Below are positions 10,813 through 24,759 of a stretch of 64,000 nucleotides of DNA, one piece after another. Under the pieces are notes generated by a model. It did no database searches, was not told where the DNA came from, and saw only the letters and a program-made list of their open reading frames with translations. The position numbers and the translations under genes were made by a program. How positions within the stretch are numbered: the first letter of the stretch is position 1; each line of letters starts with the position of its first letter. The stretch is from Congeria kusceri (Eukaryota > Mollusca > Bivalvia > Myida > Dreissenidae): the NCBI GenBank assembly GCA_027627225.1, contig CM051029.1:27366548-27430547 (forward strand), given 5' to 3'.

Positions 10813-11765
10813 CTTATGGCCAACTGTGAAACTTAATTGTCCAGTTAATTTCCTATTAATAAATTAATCACAAATTTCATTTCAGTTTCCCAACATGTGA
10901 CATTTATGAACACAATGTTATCTGGCAAATGCTGATTTATCCACACTTGATATATTTAGCTTTCATAAATTTGTATGTGTTACTCCATTGATACAAATGT
11001 CATCTATTGTACATATGTACATGCAAACACATTGGCCTCTAGCAATTTAAAAAGGAAACATAACTATTGCATTAATTACCAGTTAATTACATATACATGA
11101 AATGAGCAAGTTTACATGTTTGTCAAACCATCCACCAAACATAACGACAAAAACTGAATTAATTAACACAAAATGTCAACCAATGACAATTGATATTTCA
11201 ATTTAACCATGAATCATCTTCAAACAACCACAACGAAGTCTGTCAGAAATTTCCAAGATCCATATCGTCCACCAACCAAGAATAGCTTAACAAGTAATAT
11301 TAAACAAATATTAATTAAAAAAGCCATTTCAAAATGTTTTTTTTTTGTTCAGAAAAAATATCAAATAATATACATAGTTAAAATTTAAAACAATTTATAT
11401 AAACACCCTGCCATATTCCCTTGTAATATCAACAGGTTTTCAGAAACAATAATGAATTATTAAAACATAATCACATATATCATGAACTGTACTTTATTTG
11501 AACTACGCACCCATCTTAACTGCACTTTATCGGTTAAATACCACCATTAGCCCATTGGCAATATTACCAATATGAATTATAAATTTACCACCAATTCATC
11601 AAGGAAATACACTCTTCTTCAAGTTTTATGAAGTCAAAATTGTATATCCCCACTTCATTATCATCAAATCCATCAAAAATGCTGTGAATCTCCAACAACA
11701 TATTATAAATATTACACGGAAAATAATGAATTCCATCCAATACATAAACTGTTACATACCAAAAT
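10813..11765. other. Upstream of the PR130-like exon, no gene seen
   Basis: AT-rich sequence. If the exon at 10291-10812 has its own promoter it should lie here, but I see no convincing core element or CpG-rich stretch. Confidence 0.45.
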
Positions 11766-13160
11766 AATGTCCAGTAATAATAAACATTACCAGTTAATTA
11801 TCAAGAACTCAGTAACTATACTCCAAATGTTGAGAATAATCAATATATGCATTTCATAATCAAGAACTCATTAACTTTACTCCAAATTTCCAGAAAAATA
11901 AATATAAGCATTTATTTAATTAACAAGAAATCACTAAATACACACCAAATGCCCAGAATAATAAATATAAGCATATAATTATCAAGAACTCACCAACAAC
12001 ACACCAAATGTCCAGAATAATAAATATAAGCATATAATTATCAAGAACTCACTAACTACACACCAAATGTCCAGAATAATAAATATAAGCATATAATTAT
12101 CAAGAACTCACCAACTACACACCAAATGCCCAGAATAATAAATATAAGCATATAATTATCAAGAACTTATTAACTACACTCCAAATGCCCAGAATTATAA
12201 ATATAAGCATAGAATTATCAAGAACTCACTAACTACACACCAAATGCCCAGAATAATAAATATAAGCATATAATTATCAAGAACTCACCAACTACACACC
12301 AAATGTCCAGAATAATAAATATAAGCATATAATTATCGAGAACTCACCAACTACACACCAAATGTCCAGAATAATAAATATAAGCATTAAATTATCAAGA
12401 ACTCACCAACTACACACCAAATGCCCAGAATAATAAATATAAGCATATAATTATCAAGAACTCACCAACTACACACCAAATGCCCAGAATAATAAATATA
12501 AGCATATAATTATCAAGAACTTATTAACTACACTCCAAATGCCCAGAATTATAAATATAAGCATAAAATTATCAAGAACTCACTAACTACACCCCAATTG
12601 CCCAGAATAATAAATATAAGCATATAATTATCAAGAACTCACCAACTACACACCAAATGTCCAGAATAATAAATATAAGCATATAATTATCAAGAACTCA
12701 CCAACTACACACCAAATGTCCAGAATAATAAATATAAGCATATAATTATCAAGAACTCACCAACTACACACCAAATGCCCAGAATAATAAATATAAGCAT
12801 ATAATTATCAAGAACTTATTAACTACACTCCAAATGCCCAGAATTATAAATATAAGCATTAAATTATCAAGAACTCATTAACTACACTTCAAAAGTCCAG
12901 AATAATAAATATAAGCATTAAGTTATCAAGAACTCACAAACTGCACTCCAAATGTCCAGAATAATAAATATAAGCATATAATTATCAAGAACTCACTAAC
13001 TACACACCAAATGCCCAGAATAATAAATATAAACATTAAATTATCAAGAACTCACTAACTACACTACAAAAGTCCAGAATAATAAATATAAGCATTAAAT
13101 TATCAAGAACTCATTAACTACACTCCAAATGCCCAGAATTATAAATATAAGCATTTAATT
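11766..13160. repeat. 59-bp satellite, about 23 units, with higher-order structure
   Basis: The unit contains CCAGAATAATAAATATAAGC, ATATAATTATCAAGAACTCA and CCAACTACACACCAAATG. The period measures 59 bp (ACCAAATG at 12003 and 12062). A variant unit (AACTTATTAACTACACTCC with GAATTATAAATA) occurs at 12161, 12515 and 12810, spacings of 354 and 295 bp, exactly 6 and 5 units. Units at the left end are more diverged. It lies in the large intron between the two alternative N-terminal exons. Confidence 0.95.
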
Positions 13161-13856
13161 ACAAACAAAATCCATCTAAAACAGCATTAAATTGCAGGTA
13201 TATCCAAACATACACCAACCACAAATTTCTCCAACTGCTGAGTCCAAAAACATGCACAGAAACCACCACAATGAACAGTTAATCCAAATTATCCTTGATC
13301 ACAAGTATGATAAAAGCCGCTCTGACTCCAAAATCACTGTAGCACAGTTGTGGCTAGCCGGTTATAATTATTCTCTTATTCTCGCCTACATTAATCCTTA
13401 ATCTGTAATTAACACAGAGAAGTGTATCTATTTATCATGGTAATACCGTATCACAGTCTTATCATTGCATTTCTATGAAAAATATTTTAATTCCTACCCC
13501 CACACACAATGAATGAGCAGTCAGTTATCCAAAATATATTGTTATCAACAGTCCTGTTATGGGAACTCCTAGCATACCGTAGCTCCTCTACCGTGAAGCA
13601 TTCGGTTGATAAACTAATATCACAGTTATCGTATTAAAACAGTTAACATTTTTTTGCACTCTAACACAACTGTTAGGATTCATTAAATCATCCAGTGGCA
13701 AAGAAAACCCATTCAAAATGAAATGGTATTGTTACCAAAAAATGTCTACCCATTTACAATGAAAACTTGAAGTAATGTTGATGTTAATTTGCAAAATATG
13801 TTTTTGGCATGTAAAACAGGTGTGTTCCCATTTACAATTAATTTTAATTTAAAAAT
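13161..13856. other. PPP2R3 intron, no gene seen
   Basis: AT-rich sequence after the satellite, with short open frames of no recognised type. Confidence 0.5.
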
Positions 13857-14116
13857 GTGTCGCGTCGTGGGAAAACCGGACTTAATGCATGTGCGTAAAG
13901 TGTTGTTCCGGATTGGCCTGTGCAAACCGCACAGGCTAATCCGGGACGGCACTTTCCACTACAGTGTATTTATGTTTAGAAGAGACTTCCATGAAACAGA
14001 AAATACCACAAAAGCGGAAAGTGCCATCCCGGATTAGCCTGTGCGGACTGCACAGGCTAATCTGGGACGACACTTTACGCACATGCATTAAGTCCGGTTT
14101 TCCAACGACACGCTTC
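13857..14116. mobile_element. Palindromic TGGGAAAACCGG element, copy 2
   Basis: Same layout as 3414-3682: GTGGGAAAACCGGACTTAAT on the left, ATTAAGTCCGGTTTTCC on the right, and GCCTGTGC..GCACAGGC palindromes in each arm around GGCACTTTCC and GGAAAGTGCC. The similarity of its arms makes both strands show near-identical short open frames, which are not genes. Confidence 0.88.
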
Positions 14117-16479
14117 AAATGTATTTGTCACCTAAAAATGTGTATCCATTGACAAGAAATCATCATTAGTTAAATTTGAAAAACATCTTTTTGTCACCTA
14201 AAATAAGTACCCCATTCACAAGGATTTTTCATTAATTTGAACTTTTTTTAATGTGCAAAAATAACGAACAATGCTTACACTTCACTGTTATAAGAAAAAA
14301 ATCATGATTTAACTTAGCCTAGCTAGCAAACAATTGGGTGAACATAACCAAAGCAAACATCCAATCTTTGTTACTCCACAAAACGTGCACAATATTTCCT
14401 GACGACATGACAAATGGGTTTTTTCTTGTCATGTCCTGTCTACATTGATTACCATTTCTCAGTCGTTTTTTCTCCCGCTAATTGATATTTACTGTTAATT
14501 ACCGGTTGCTACACTCGTCAATCAAAAATGAGGCACTGCATGCATTTACATTAAATTTTGGAATATAGTTTGAAATTATCGAAACTTAAATAAATTGAAA
14601 TAAATTCCACGGTGAGATCATTCATTCATTTTCGTAAGCATAGGCCTCCAGTCTTCTCACTAGTAAATTCTTGAAATATTTACCATATAATAGTTCACCC
14701 AAATAATAAAAGATTTCATAAGTTTTCAAGCCTTTAAAGTAGGAAGAAGTTTTGCATAAGACACCAACAAGACGATACAACCAAATGGGAGTTAAATAAC
14801 AGAACCCCGTGTATTTTTTACTCTTTAAAGGTGTGAAAAAAAACTAAAGGAGTAACAGCTGCTGCCAATTCACTCAAATACAATCTTTTCCACTATTATA
14901 TAAAAAAAAAACACCTTTACTTAATATATGGGTACTGGTTGATATTTTCATTGAAGATGGGGAAATTATAGTATCCTCAGCAAAGGAAATGGGGCAAATC
15001 GGCCCCAGAAATGACAAAATAAGGGCCCTGAATAGTAATGCATTTTAAGATGTTCTTACCCCATTTATGGACATTCTTACCCCCATTATTTTTTATACAA
15101 AACATGTGCGAATGTAAATAGTGAAGGTGTTTCCTAACCAGGTATCTCAACTATTTAAATCGCTCTGTATTGAAACCTCTCCTACATAATACCCTTTAAT
15201 CATGCAAGCGTCAAAAGCAAGAGCTGAAAATAGCCAGAATAAATATAATCAGTATTTATCATATGACACCAAAACATTCACAAGGCTCCACATTTTTTCT
15301 GACCTTCATTCTTCAAAATGCAAACAAACTGTGACTCTAAAAATATCTTTTTGGATTACAGGTTTAACAAGCCAACCATTTTTTTTCAAGGGGCTTAGCT
15401 ATCATGAATGTCCGAGTTATGTAACAAAATCTTGAAAACTGGGGTGGGGGGGGGGGAATGATGATGCAGATTTTTCTAAATACACCTGTATTCCATGTTG
15501 CACTCAGTATTCCATGTTTTAAGGAAAGAAGACAGTGTACCAACCTCTGCGTAAGCTGGACAGCCAAAAAAGATATTTCATAGTACAAATCTTCTAACAC
15601 ATAAACTTTGTCTAAATCTTAAATACTAGTCTTGCCAATGAAAATGAAAGCTTACCATATTTATGTAAAAGCTGTTTTCATAGGTAAATATTTTAAGAAA
15701 TGGTGTGAAATTAGAACTTCTATCATACGCCGTGAGGCCAGAGCTTTCCCATGTTATAGTTCCAAGAAACACAATGACGAAAACACAACTTACCCAACAT
15801 CAGTTGTGGTCTTAAAGTAATAACAAACAAAGGTTATTAACAGTTTTCACCTGTCAAGTAAGAAAACACATGGTTACACTCAGTTTTCGAAATTGGCACA
15901 AGCCAGTAAGCCCGAAATTTTGAACTGGGATTGCTCAAATTCTCACTTTTATATAGGAGGGATTTAACATTTCTGTTTTTCAAGTAATAAAATAAGAACC
16001 AGGCCTAGCTGCTAATTAATGTCAAAGACTGTACACTACAACATAAAAGACCTTTCTAAAGTAGCAAGAATGTTATTTAATTAAAAGTTTTTGTCTTGTC
16101 AGTTAAGAAAACACGTAAGCCAAGGACAGAAGATCTCTTGACTGCTACAACATAGAACGTAAAGAAACTTTAAAGTAATGAGAAAGGGGCTTTAACCTAA
16201 CAACAAAATTTTTTCATTAATAAACAATTTTCATCTCATCAGGTAAGAAAACGCATCAGAATATGACAAACATTCTCATAATTGCTGCAGACAATCTGGG
16301 GTAGAGCTGATAAGCCAAAAGGATCATCATGAAAATCATGAAAAGAAGAAAAATTGGAAGATAAGTTTCTCGGAGATTGTTACCTAGGTAACAAGAGTCT
16401 GGCAAGGTATCAAACTTGCATGTTGGTTCATGTTCGGTGCTGTATCAAGCAGTTGGTGGGAGGGAGGTAGTGGCAATTT
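14117..16479. other. PPP2R3 intron with weak dispersed repeats
   Basis: No gene is seen. The phrase TCA(A/G)(G/T)TAAGAAAAC(A/G)C recurs near 15856, 16099 and 16240, each followed by diverged sequence, suggesting an old degenerate repeat. A poly-G tract is near 15443. Confidence 0.5.
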
Positions 16480-18000
16480 ACAGAAAGGTGATTTCTAGAG
16501 TCAGCTTTAGGTCAAACAATGTTGTAGTACTCTACTGAAAAAGTTATTTATTTTTCTACTGGTATTAGGATTTAGTTTAGAGTAAGCAAAATGTATATAG
16601 GATACATTTTTCATACAAAAATATTATAGAGTTGCTCATAGGTCACAAATAACACTATTCAGCTGAAAAAGTATACACTTTCTCTTCTGGTATTGAATAT
16701 ACTTTTGAGTAAACAAAACGAAAGGATGCATTTTTTAGTAAACAATATCCCAGAGTCAGCCGTAGGTCAAAACATGTAAGATTATTTGGCCCAAAAAGTT
16801 ATTTCTCTTCTGTTAATTACAGTATACATATGATATTATATTTTTGAGTAAACAGAAGTCCACAGTTGGCCAGAGTCATATATATTACTTTTTAGCTGAA
16901 AAAAGTTATTTTTCTTCTAACAAGAGCTGTCAGAGGACAGCGCGCTCGACTATTCTAAGTATTTCAGTTGGTACATATTGTGGATAATGGAAGGGGCATA
17001 AATTTGTTAAAATACAAAACTTGTAAGTGAAGCCTTGCATAGTTTATAAATTTTTGGAACAACAACTTTAACCATTAAGTCTATGTAAAAAGTGGTCTAA
17101 CTCTGTCAAAATACAAAACAGAATTATGGGTAATGTTGCCCCTGATACTAGAGTTGATGACAAAGGTTAGTTCCAAGTTTCAAGTGAATAACTTATGCAG
17201 TTTTGAAGTTACCAAACTTTGGAATATAAACTTTAAACAGAAAATCTAAATAAAAAGGGGGCATTACTCTGTCAAAATACAAAATAGAGTTATGGGTAAT
17301 GTTGCCCCAGATACTAGAGTTGATGACAAAGGTTAGTTCCAAGTTTCAAGTGAATAACTTATGTAGTTTTGAAATTACAAAACTTTTCAATATAAACTTT
17401 AACCAGAAAATCTATGTTAAAAAGGGGCATAACTCTGTCAAAATACAAAACAGTGTTATGGATAATGTTGCCTCTGATACTAGAGTTTTTGACAAAGGTA
17501 TATTCTAAGTTTCAAGTGAATAGCTTTTGTAGTATTGAAGTTACAAAACTTTTGAATATAAAGTTTAACCAGAAAATCTCTGTGAAAAGGGGGCATCATT
17601 CTGTTAAAATACAAAACAGAGTTATAGGGAATGTTGCCCTTGATACTGGAGTTGATGACAAAGGTTATTTTCAAGTTTCAAGTGAATAACTTATGTAGTT
17701 TTGAAGTGACAAAACTTCTGAATATAAACTTTAACCAGAACATCTAAGTGAAAAAGGGGCATAACTCTGTCAAAATACAAAACAGAGTTATGGAGAATGT
17801 TGCCCCTGACACTGGATTTGATGAGAAAGGTATATTCCAAGTTTCAAGTGAATAACCTATGTACTTTTGAAGATAAAAGACTTTTGAATAAAAACTTTAA
17901 CCAAATTCAGACGCCGATGCTGGGGGTGGTAGGAAAGCTCACCTATTCTTCGAATAGTCAAGCTAAAAAAGGCTAAATATTTGAGTGAACAGAATTCCAA
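16480..18000. repeat. Degenerate array of about 130-bp units, split by an insertion
   Basis: Phrases such as CTGAAAAAGTTATTT, TTCTTCTGGTATT and TTTTGAGTAAACA recur three to four times between 16520 and 16918. TTTGAGTGAACAGAATTCC resumes at about 17981. The element at 16919-17970 sits between, inside one monomer. Confidence 0.6.
16919..17970 (+). mobile_element. AACAAGAG-type element with 166-bp tandem core
   Basis: It begins AACAAGAG followed by the hairpin CTGTCAGAGGACAG. The core has about five units of near 166 bp, each with GGCATAACTCTGTCAAAATA, AATGTTGCCCC, GATGACAAAGG and CAAGTTTCAAGTGAATAAC. It ends with GACGCCGATGCTGGGG, the hairpin CTATTCTTCGAATAG, and AGCTAAAAAA. Both ends abut the split host array, so the termini are well fixed. 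There is no coding capacity. Confidence 0.8.
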
Positions 18001-18019
18001 CAATCATTTTTGACCAGAA

Positions 18020-18258
18020 TCTCCACCATTGACCTGTATTGAGCACAATCAACCACTATGGACCTGTATTGACCACAATCAACCACTATTGACCTGTATT
18101 GACCACAATCAACCACCATTGACTGCAATCAACCACTATTGACCAGTATTGACCACAATCAACCACTATTGACCTGTATTGACCACAATCAACCACTATT
18201 GACCACAATTGACCACTACTGACCACAATTTACCACAATGACCAGTACTGACCACCCG
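18020..18258. repeat. Tandem array of about 30-bp units
   Basis: Repeats of TTGACCTGTATTGACCACAA and TCAACCACTA, seven to eight imperfect copies, decaying at the right into 10-bp TTGACCACTA units. Confidence 0.88.
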
Positions 18259-20515
18259 CCTGTAGTATTTAATCTAGAAGGGCAGAGGGCCATGGCGCTT
18301 GACTTGAAAAAAGGGCATTTTGTGCGCGGTGACACTGTTAATAAGGGCATATCAGGTTTTATTTTTTTCCTGAAGTTTTAGTTCAAACCAGTTATGAAAT
18401 TGTATATTACTGACTGATTCATTTTATCTGCTTAATGATTGTTTTCAAGTCAAACAAGTACATGTATTAAAAAATTTTAATTTTCCAATAGTATTGCTTT
18501 TTATTACTGTTAAGTTATTGTTGTTGCATTATTTATTTCAGAAAATGTATCTATTCATTGTTCATAAGTATTTCCTTTGTGCAAATTGGGCAATTATATA
18601 TGAAAAACTTAATAACAACTGTCACACCAGAACTGTTTATGGGCATGTCAAAATCATGCTTATTAAAGTAAATGATAAAATACTTATAAGTACTCACCTG
18701 CTATTATTTATATATATTTTTTTACCTTTTTTATTGAAGGAAATATTTGCATTTTCACCTTCATTTGTTATATGTTGTTGCTGTTGATGATGACATATTT
18801 TGATTAATGATGAAAACTTAAATCAAGATAGAAAATTTTGAAAACAAACATTGCAATTCGGATTGAAATGATGTGTCCGAATATGTTTGCCCGATTTAAT
18901 AACTAGTTCTGCAATTCGTTTTTTCAGGGACTTTTGTTTATGATTGGGAAAAATATTGTATAAACATGTTTTTTTTTCATAATTAATTATTAAAGACCAC
19001 ATTGAGTCTGCATTTATATGCATGCTGCCATTTATTCTTACGTTTATCATAAAATTTGACGAAACAAAAACATTAGACATTGCATATGAAAACAAGGCTG
19101 CAAAAAGCAGGCAATTTACGCTCATTTTCAAATCAAATTCAGTACGTTTTATTGTATCTGGACACAAACTTGTAAGCTGATTGCCCTACAGCTGATCTTA
19201 TCAGTTGGTGACAGATTAATATACGATAACATGCCATCACAAAAGGCCCGCAATACAGTCATTAGATAAGAGGGCACTAGGCGCTAATTCCCTTTGAAAA
19301 GGGCAGGGTGGCGGATCAATAAAAGGGCGTGGCGCGGTGCCGCGCTGATTAGGTCTGGATAAAATACTCAATTGACCAGTAAATAAGCCAAGTCTGGTGA
19401 CAGTAGCAGCGACAGGCCATTTTGTTAAATGCATTTGAAATAGACCGAATGTTTCAAATGTGAAGGTATGTTTCAAAATGTGCAACAGTGCAATGTATAT
19501 GTTATATGATACGTTTTAAAAACGCATTTTCTTTCTTACATCAAGACAAAAACTAGAAAGTACTGCTGAACATTAGGCTTACCTCAGCTGACAAGCACAT
19601 ATCCGTGGAGAAAGTGAAACTTAATACACAAACTGAACAAGATTGTGTATGTAATATCTTGAAATAATACACAGGCCTTTTCACAAGAATTTTAATAGTG
19701 ACTTTTTTGGGCCATAACTTTTAACACAAGGCTAGTATCATTACGTGCAGAGAAAATATGTTTAGATTTTGTTTACAGATAAAACACACTGTACGTATAG
19801 CCACCCTGATCATATTCATGTATAAACCAAGTCTACAATACTACCATAATACTACAGTATGTAAAAAATAATGTCGAAACTAAATCTTACATAAACAAAG
19901 GAAGTTACTTACAATGTATAGTCTATTTATACCTGTATGTATTATCATTATTACCATGGTAATATCATGTCACGTATTTATATGACCATCTTGCACACAC
20001 AAATAAAACATTGTTTAACATTAAGCAATATTTAAGACCGCATGAAATATAAAAATATGGTAATTTGCTGATAAATAATTTGGTAATTATTCAATATGCC
20101 TTTGGGTATACAGCCTAAAATGTTTGGTAATACACAATGTAATTCTATGGTAGTACATCAAACTCTGAAACATAATATTTTTGCATGAATACATTAGAAT
20201 AATACTTATGCAAATACAATTGTGCGTAGTTTCTTAAAAAAATTACCAAATCCATTCACTTAAAACACTTGCCAGTTGACAGAATCACCATCTACCATGG
20301 CTTTCTTTACTATTTTTTTAATTTACAATATTTTTTTTTTCTCAAGTAACAGTCTTGCCATACATGTTTGTCATGCAACCTTTGCATTCATTTCCAACAC
20401 TTTTAAACCAAAATGCATGGGTAAAACCATTCATCTAACACAATATCCTCAATACCCAGCTATAGTTTAACTTTGATACGCATTTCAATTTAAACCAATC
20501 TTTACCAATTCTGAG
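18259..20515. other. PPP2R3 intron, no gene seen
   Basis: AT-rich sequence containing short GGGC-rich islands near 18280-18350 and 19260-19350 that may be the eroded ends of one element. I could not pair them convincingly. A 114-codon minus-strand frame at 18823-19167 has no recognisable domain or splice context. Confidence 0.45.
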
Positions 20516-20627
20516 TAGCATTTCCACTACCAGAAATATAACAAATATCTATCGGAATGGTAATTCTCATATAGCATTTCCACTAACAGAAATATAACAA
20601 ATATCTATCGGAATGGTAATTCTCATA
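20516..20627. repeat. 56-bp direct tandem duplication
   Basis: TAGCATTTCCACTA(C/A)CAGA followed by the same 36 bases (ATATAACAAATATC..ATTCTCAT) occurs twice, 56 bp apart, with one difference. Confidence 0.9.
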
Positions 20628-21129
20628 AAAGCACCCTCAGGGTTCAAATCCCAGAACCGAATTTTATTCCGCATTTCCTTGACTATTCTTTCATTAAGAC
20701 CTTATACGCAAATCTTCCAAAAACAATCCAGCAAGGATGCGTAACTGAACAAGATCAGCCTGTTAAACTACATTTCATCATATTATACAAGATATAAATA
20801 TTCATATTCATGGTATGATACTTTTGATGTTGGGGCATACACTGTCATACTTTACAAGGTATGCCCAGGCACACACGCCTTCTGACAAATTACCTACAAC
20901 AATAACTACAGCACCCATTTGATTGTTCAACAATATCACTACCACGATGGAAAATTAATGGCCCATTTTAAATGACATCTAAAAAATGTCTTTGTCATTC
21001 GATTCAAATATTTAACGCAGGTTACATAACACCAATTCCTGAAATAAGTTACTATTCCAAAATGCAGTCAAAAGGACAATGCTTTCTTAACTATTTAACA
21101 TCGTATCCAAGGACCAGTCTGTCAGTTTT
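20628..21129. other. PPP2R3 intron, no gene seen
   Basis: AT-rich DNA. GGTTCAAATCC at about 20640 resembles a tRNA B box, but no A box is found. Confidence 0.45.
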
Positions 21130-22440
21130 TATGGCAATATTATTTTTAGTAACGATGCCTCGACCTTGACCCCACCCACCCTATATGCCATCCCAACTGA
21201 GGTCTAGATATAAAGTATCTATTAAGTTTCATTAAAATATCTCAAGTTATTGCATTCTCAAGTTATTGAGCGGAAACCGTTTGTCTATTTTAAGTAACAG
21301 TGACCTTGACGCCACCCACCCCATATGCAATCCCAAGTGAGGTAAGGTATCTATGTATTAAGTTTCATTAAAATATTTCAATGTGTTCTCAAGTTATAGA
21401 GCGAAAATCGTTTTTCTATTTTTTAGTAACAGTGACCTTGACCCCACCCAACCCATATGCAATCCCAAGCGAGGTCTTGATATAAGGTATCTATGTATAA
21501 AGTTTTAATAAAATATCTCAATGCGTCCTCAAGTTATTGAGCTGAAACCGTTTTTCTATTTTAGTAACAGTAACCTTGACCTTGACCCTATACGCAATCC
21601 CAAGTGAGGTCTCGATATAAGGTATCTATGTAGTAAGTTTCATTTAAATATCTCAATGCTTTCTCCAGTTATTGAGCGGAAATCGTTTTCCTATTTTTAG
21701 TGACAGTGACCTTGACCCCACCCACCCCATATGAAATCCCAAGTGAGGTCTTGATATAAGGTATCTATGTATTAAGTTTTATCAAAATATCTCAATACCG
21801 TATCAAGTTTTTTGAGCGGAAACCGTTTTTCTATTTTTAGTAACAGTGACCTTGACCCCACCCACCCCATATGCAATCCCAAGCGAGGTCTCACTATAAG
21901 GTATCTATGTTTGAAGTTTCATTACAATAGCTTAATCCATTCTCGAGTTAGAGAGCGGACACAACAAGTTGAGAAACTAGCTTACCAAAAAACTTGAACC
22001 TATCTAAATAGCTTATATGGAAAATGTATAAGTGTAAAAACGCCCATAATTTTGACAAATTTTAAACTAGAGTTATCAATATTGGCCTATGGGTTCATTT
22101 TAATGTAGGGAAAAACTGTTTTAAGGATGACTGAAATCCCTCAAGTCATTCCTGAGAAACTAGCTTACAGAAAAACTATAACCTGTTCATATAGCTTATA
22201 TGTAAAATTTCTAAGTGTAAAAAGGCTCATAATTTTGACAAATTTCAACCTGAGTTACCAAACTTGGCCTACAGGTTCATTTGAATGTGGGGAATAAATG
22301 TTTTAAGTTTGAATGAAATCCCTCAAGCCATTCCTGAGAAACTAGGTTACCGAAAAACTTTTAACCTAGCTCGGACGCCGACAGCGACGCCAGGGCGAGT
22401 AGAATAGCTTGCCTTTTCTTCGAAAAGTCGAGCTTACAAC
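21130..22440 (+). mobile_element. Tandem-core element, 140-bp family plus a second monomer family
   Basis: About six units of near 140 bp carry GTGACCTTGACCCCACCCAC, CATATGCAATCCCAAG, ATAAGGTATCTATGT and TTGAGCGGAAACCG. Two units of a different, roughly 180-bp monomer follow (GAGAAACTAGCTTAC.., AATTTTGACAAATTT..). The end is GACGCCGACAGCGACGCC, the hairpin TTTTCTTCGAAAAG, then TCGAGCTTAC. The same 140-bp monomer occurs at 28800-29480 and, reversed, at 52230-53010. The left end is not clear. Confidence 0.75.
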
Positions 22441-22612
22441 AATTGGCCAAGGATTCTGCGCTCATGCAACCATTGGGCCACCTCACTAACAATTGGCTGC
22501 TCATGCAACCATTGGGCCATTTCAATAACAATCGGCCGCGGAATATGCGCTCATGCAACCATTGGGCCACCTCACTAACAATTGGCCGCCGAATATGCGC
22601 TCATGCAACCAT
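22441..22612. repeat. Minisatellite with GCTCATGCAACCATTGGGCC
   Basis: Three to four imperfect units of 38-57 bp combine GCTCATGCAACCATTGGGCC, CCTCACTAACAATTGG and CCGCGGAATATGC. The array starts immediately after the end of the tandem-core element. Confidence 0.8.
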
Positions 22613-24759
22613 TGCAAAACTAGAAAGCACTCGTAGAGCGCAGACCCCCACCAAGGCACCTTATTCCTTAGAAAAATTCCAAATCAAGACAGTGATCAAA
22701 TCTTGAATCTAGACTGTGATCTAGATCACCACCAACATCTGAACATTTATTCAGTAGGACATTTCCAACATTCCCAGCATATTTCATGCAAATCGGTACA
22801 TAACTTTTTGCCAAGAGTTTACATTACTTTTAGCGTAGAGTTACTAACAGACCGACAAACCATTGCCAGCAAAACCATGACCATTTGGCGGAAGTGAAAT
22901 ACTACAAGCACATGCACATGAAAATTAGTAGCAAACACTGGTCCACTTCAGCCACAATGGGCCGAGGAGTATATCCTTTATGCAACCATTACAAAACACT
23001 TCCTATACGGCCTTATCACGAAAAGTTGTGTTCAATTTTAACCGCAAAAGCTACCACTTCCACTTCTGCCACTTCACAATGACGGCACTTTGTTGAATAC
23101 ATTCGCTGTGTCAATCAAGTGTCGATTTCACCTTATTGAGCTGTTGCTTCAGACAATGCACGCACAAAATTGCCTTGTTGAGAGTGTAGCTATTCCCCTT
23201 GTTAAAACAGCCATCATAATGAAATTGACCTCAGAAGGAATTTTTCAGTGTTTTCATGTATTCATCTATACGCATCCCCAAACACCTGCAAAGTTCGAAC
23301 AGTAAAATCACCACTTTTACATTCAAATGTGAACAAAAATAACCACTTTCAATATATGAATTACATAACCAACTTTAACAGTGCTACACCTTTTGTTTCT
23401 TTGGTGATAAATAAAATCCACTACATTTAAAACTTGTTTACAACTTAATGACCAACTATTAATTAAATAACAAACGTTAAAAACTCCACTTTTCTCCAGT
23501 CACATACAAAATATATGGTAATTTCACAATTCTTCCTTGAAATATTTACAGCAATCTTAAGACAAACAATTAACTCAAAGTGACATTTCACACATTTACT
23601 TATTTTACTATGATCCTAAAAAAGTAGCATGTTCATCGCATTACGACAATCCTTAACCTGAATCCTTAACTCCATACATGATTGAGTCACTTTTTACGGA
23701 GCCGCAGAGATTTGTCCATTGATCAAGTACCTTTACGATTTAAATCCCGTCTAATCCGCAGCAATTTAAGTGCGAAAAGAACTTTACATAACGTACACTT
23801 TAACACATTTCAAATAAACTTTTTGACAACCAATGCACCCAATCAAATGTAATCAATGACCTGGCAATGAATCGATCCAAGTAAATTTCTTTAAACTTTC
23901 TGCTAATGTTTGCATTAAAATAAATATCAATGGCACACTAATTGAAAGGCATATACGAAGACGTAAATGCCACGTTAACCATATAAATCATTATGATCAT
24001 GATTAACACACCATTTAAAATTGCTTTTGGAATTAGTAGGAAAAGAAGTGCAAAGTTGTGCAGGTCCTTTGGTTATGGGTCCTCTCTTGGGATTGGGAGA
24101 CAATTAGTTTCTAGGTTGTGGGCAATTAAAGAATAAAATTCACTGAAATTTAATTTAAAATACAGATGATTTCCATGCTATGCAGTTTGATTACCATACA
24201 TAATACGACTAATGGCCAGATGTTGATTTTAGAAACTATGATGGTGCTTTTTAGTATAACTGAAACATACAACTACCAAAACCTTTCAATTTGTGCTTAT
24301 ATCAGATTTATCCTTGTATAAGATGCACCGAAAAAATGACAAATTTGGATGAAAAAAGTGTGGCTTATACCAGAGAATTTACGGTAGTCTTTCTTAAGCA
24401 AGGAACGCAGTATATACTGTGAGTGTGATCACAGACTAGAATGAGCCCCAATAGTTTACAAAGTGTATGCCAGATTCCGTTTTTGGGATAATTACTGGGG
24501 TTTAATGTAGATTCCGATTACACCTGGCAATCATCATAGAAATAAACAAGTACAGTTCTTGGAAATCAGAATCGTAGATTTCTGTTGGCAAAGGTATAGA
24601 AAGAGAGCGTGGTCATGTTAACATGGTTGGTGTACTGTACACAATATCATCAACAGAACGGGGAAAATTGTGCAGAGTTTAATATGAGAAATGGTTTAGG
24701 AAGTCAAAAAGGAGGTCTACTTCTTGACATCATGAAGATTATTCCATTTTTTTTATTTT
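22613..24759. other. PPP2R3 intron, no gene seen
   Basis: AT-rich intron. At 24330-24390, GTGGCTTATACCAGAG followed by AATTTACGGTA resembles the end of the TACCGTAAAT-TIR element found intact at 56363-57129. It is probably a remnant. Confidence 0.5.

Noticed and set aside
18823..19167. 114-codon minus-strand frame
   Set aside because: No similarity to any family I know, no splice signals and AT-rich composition typical of intron.
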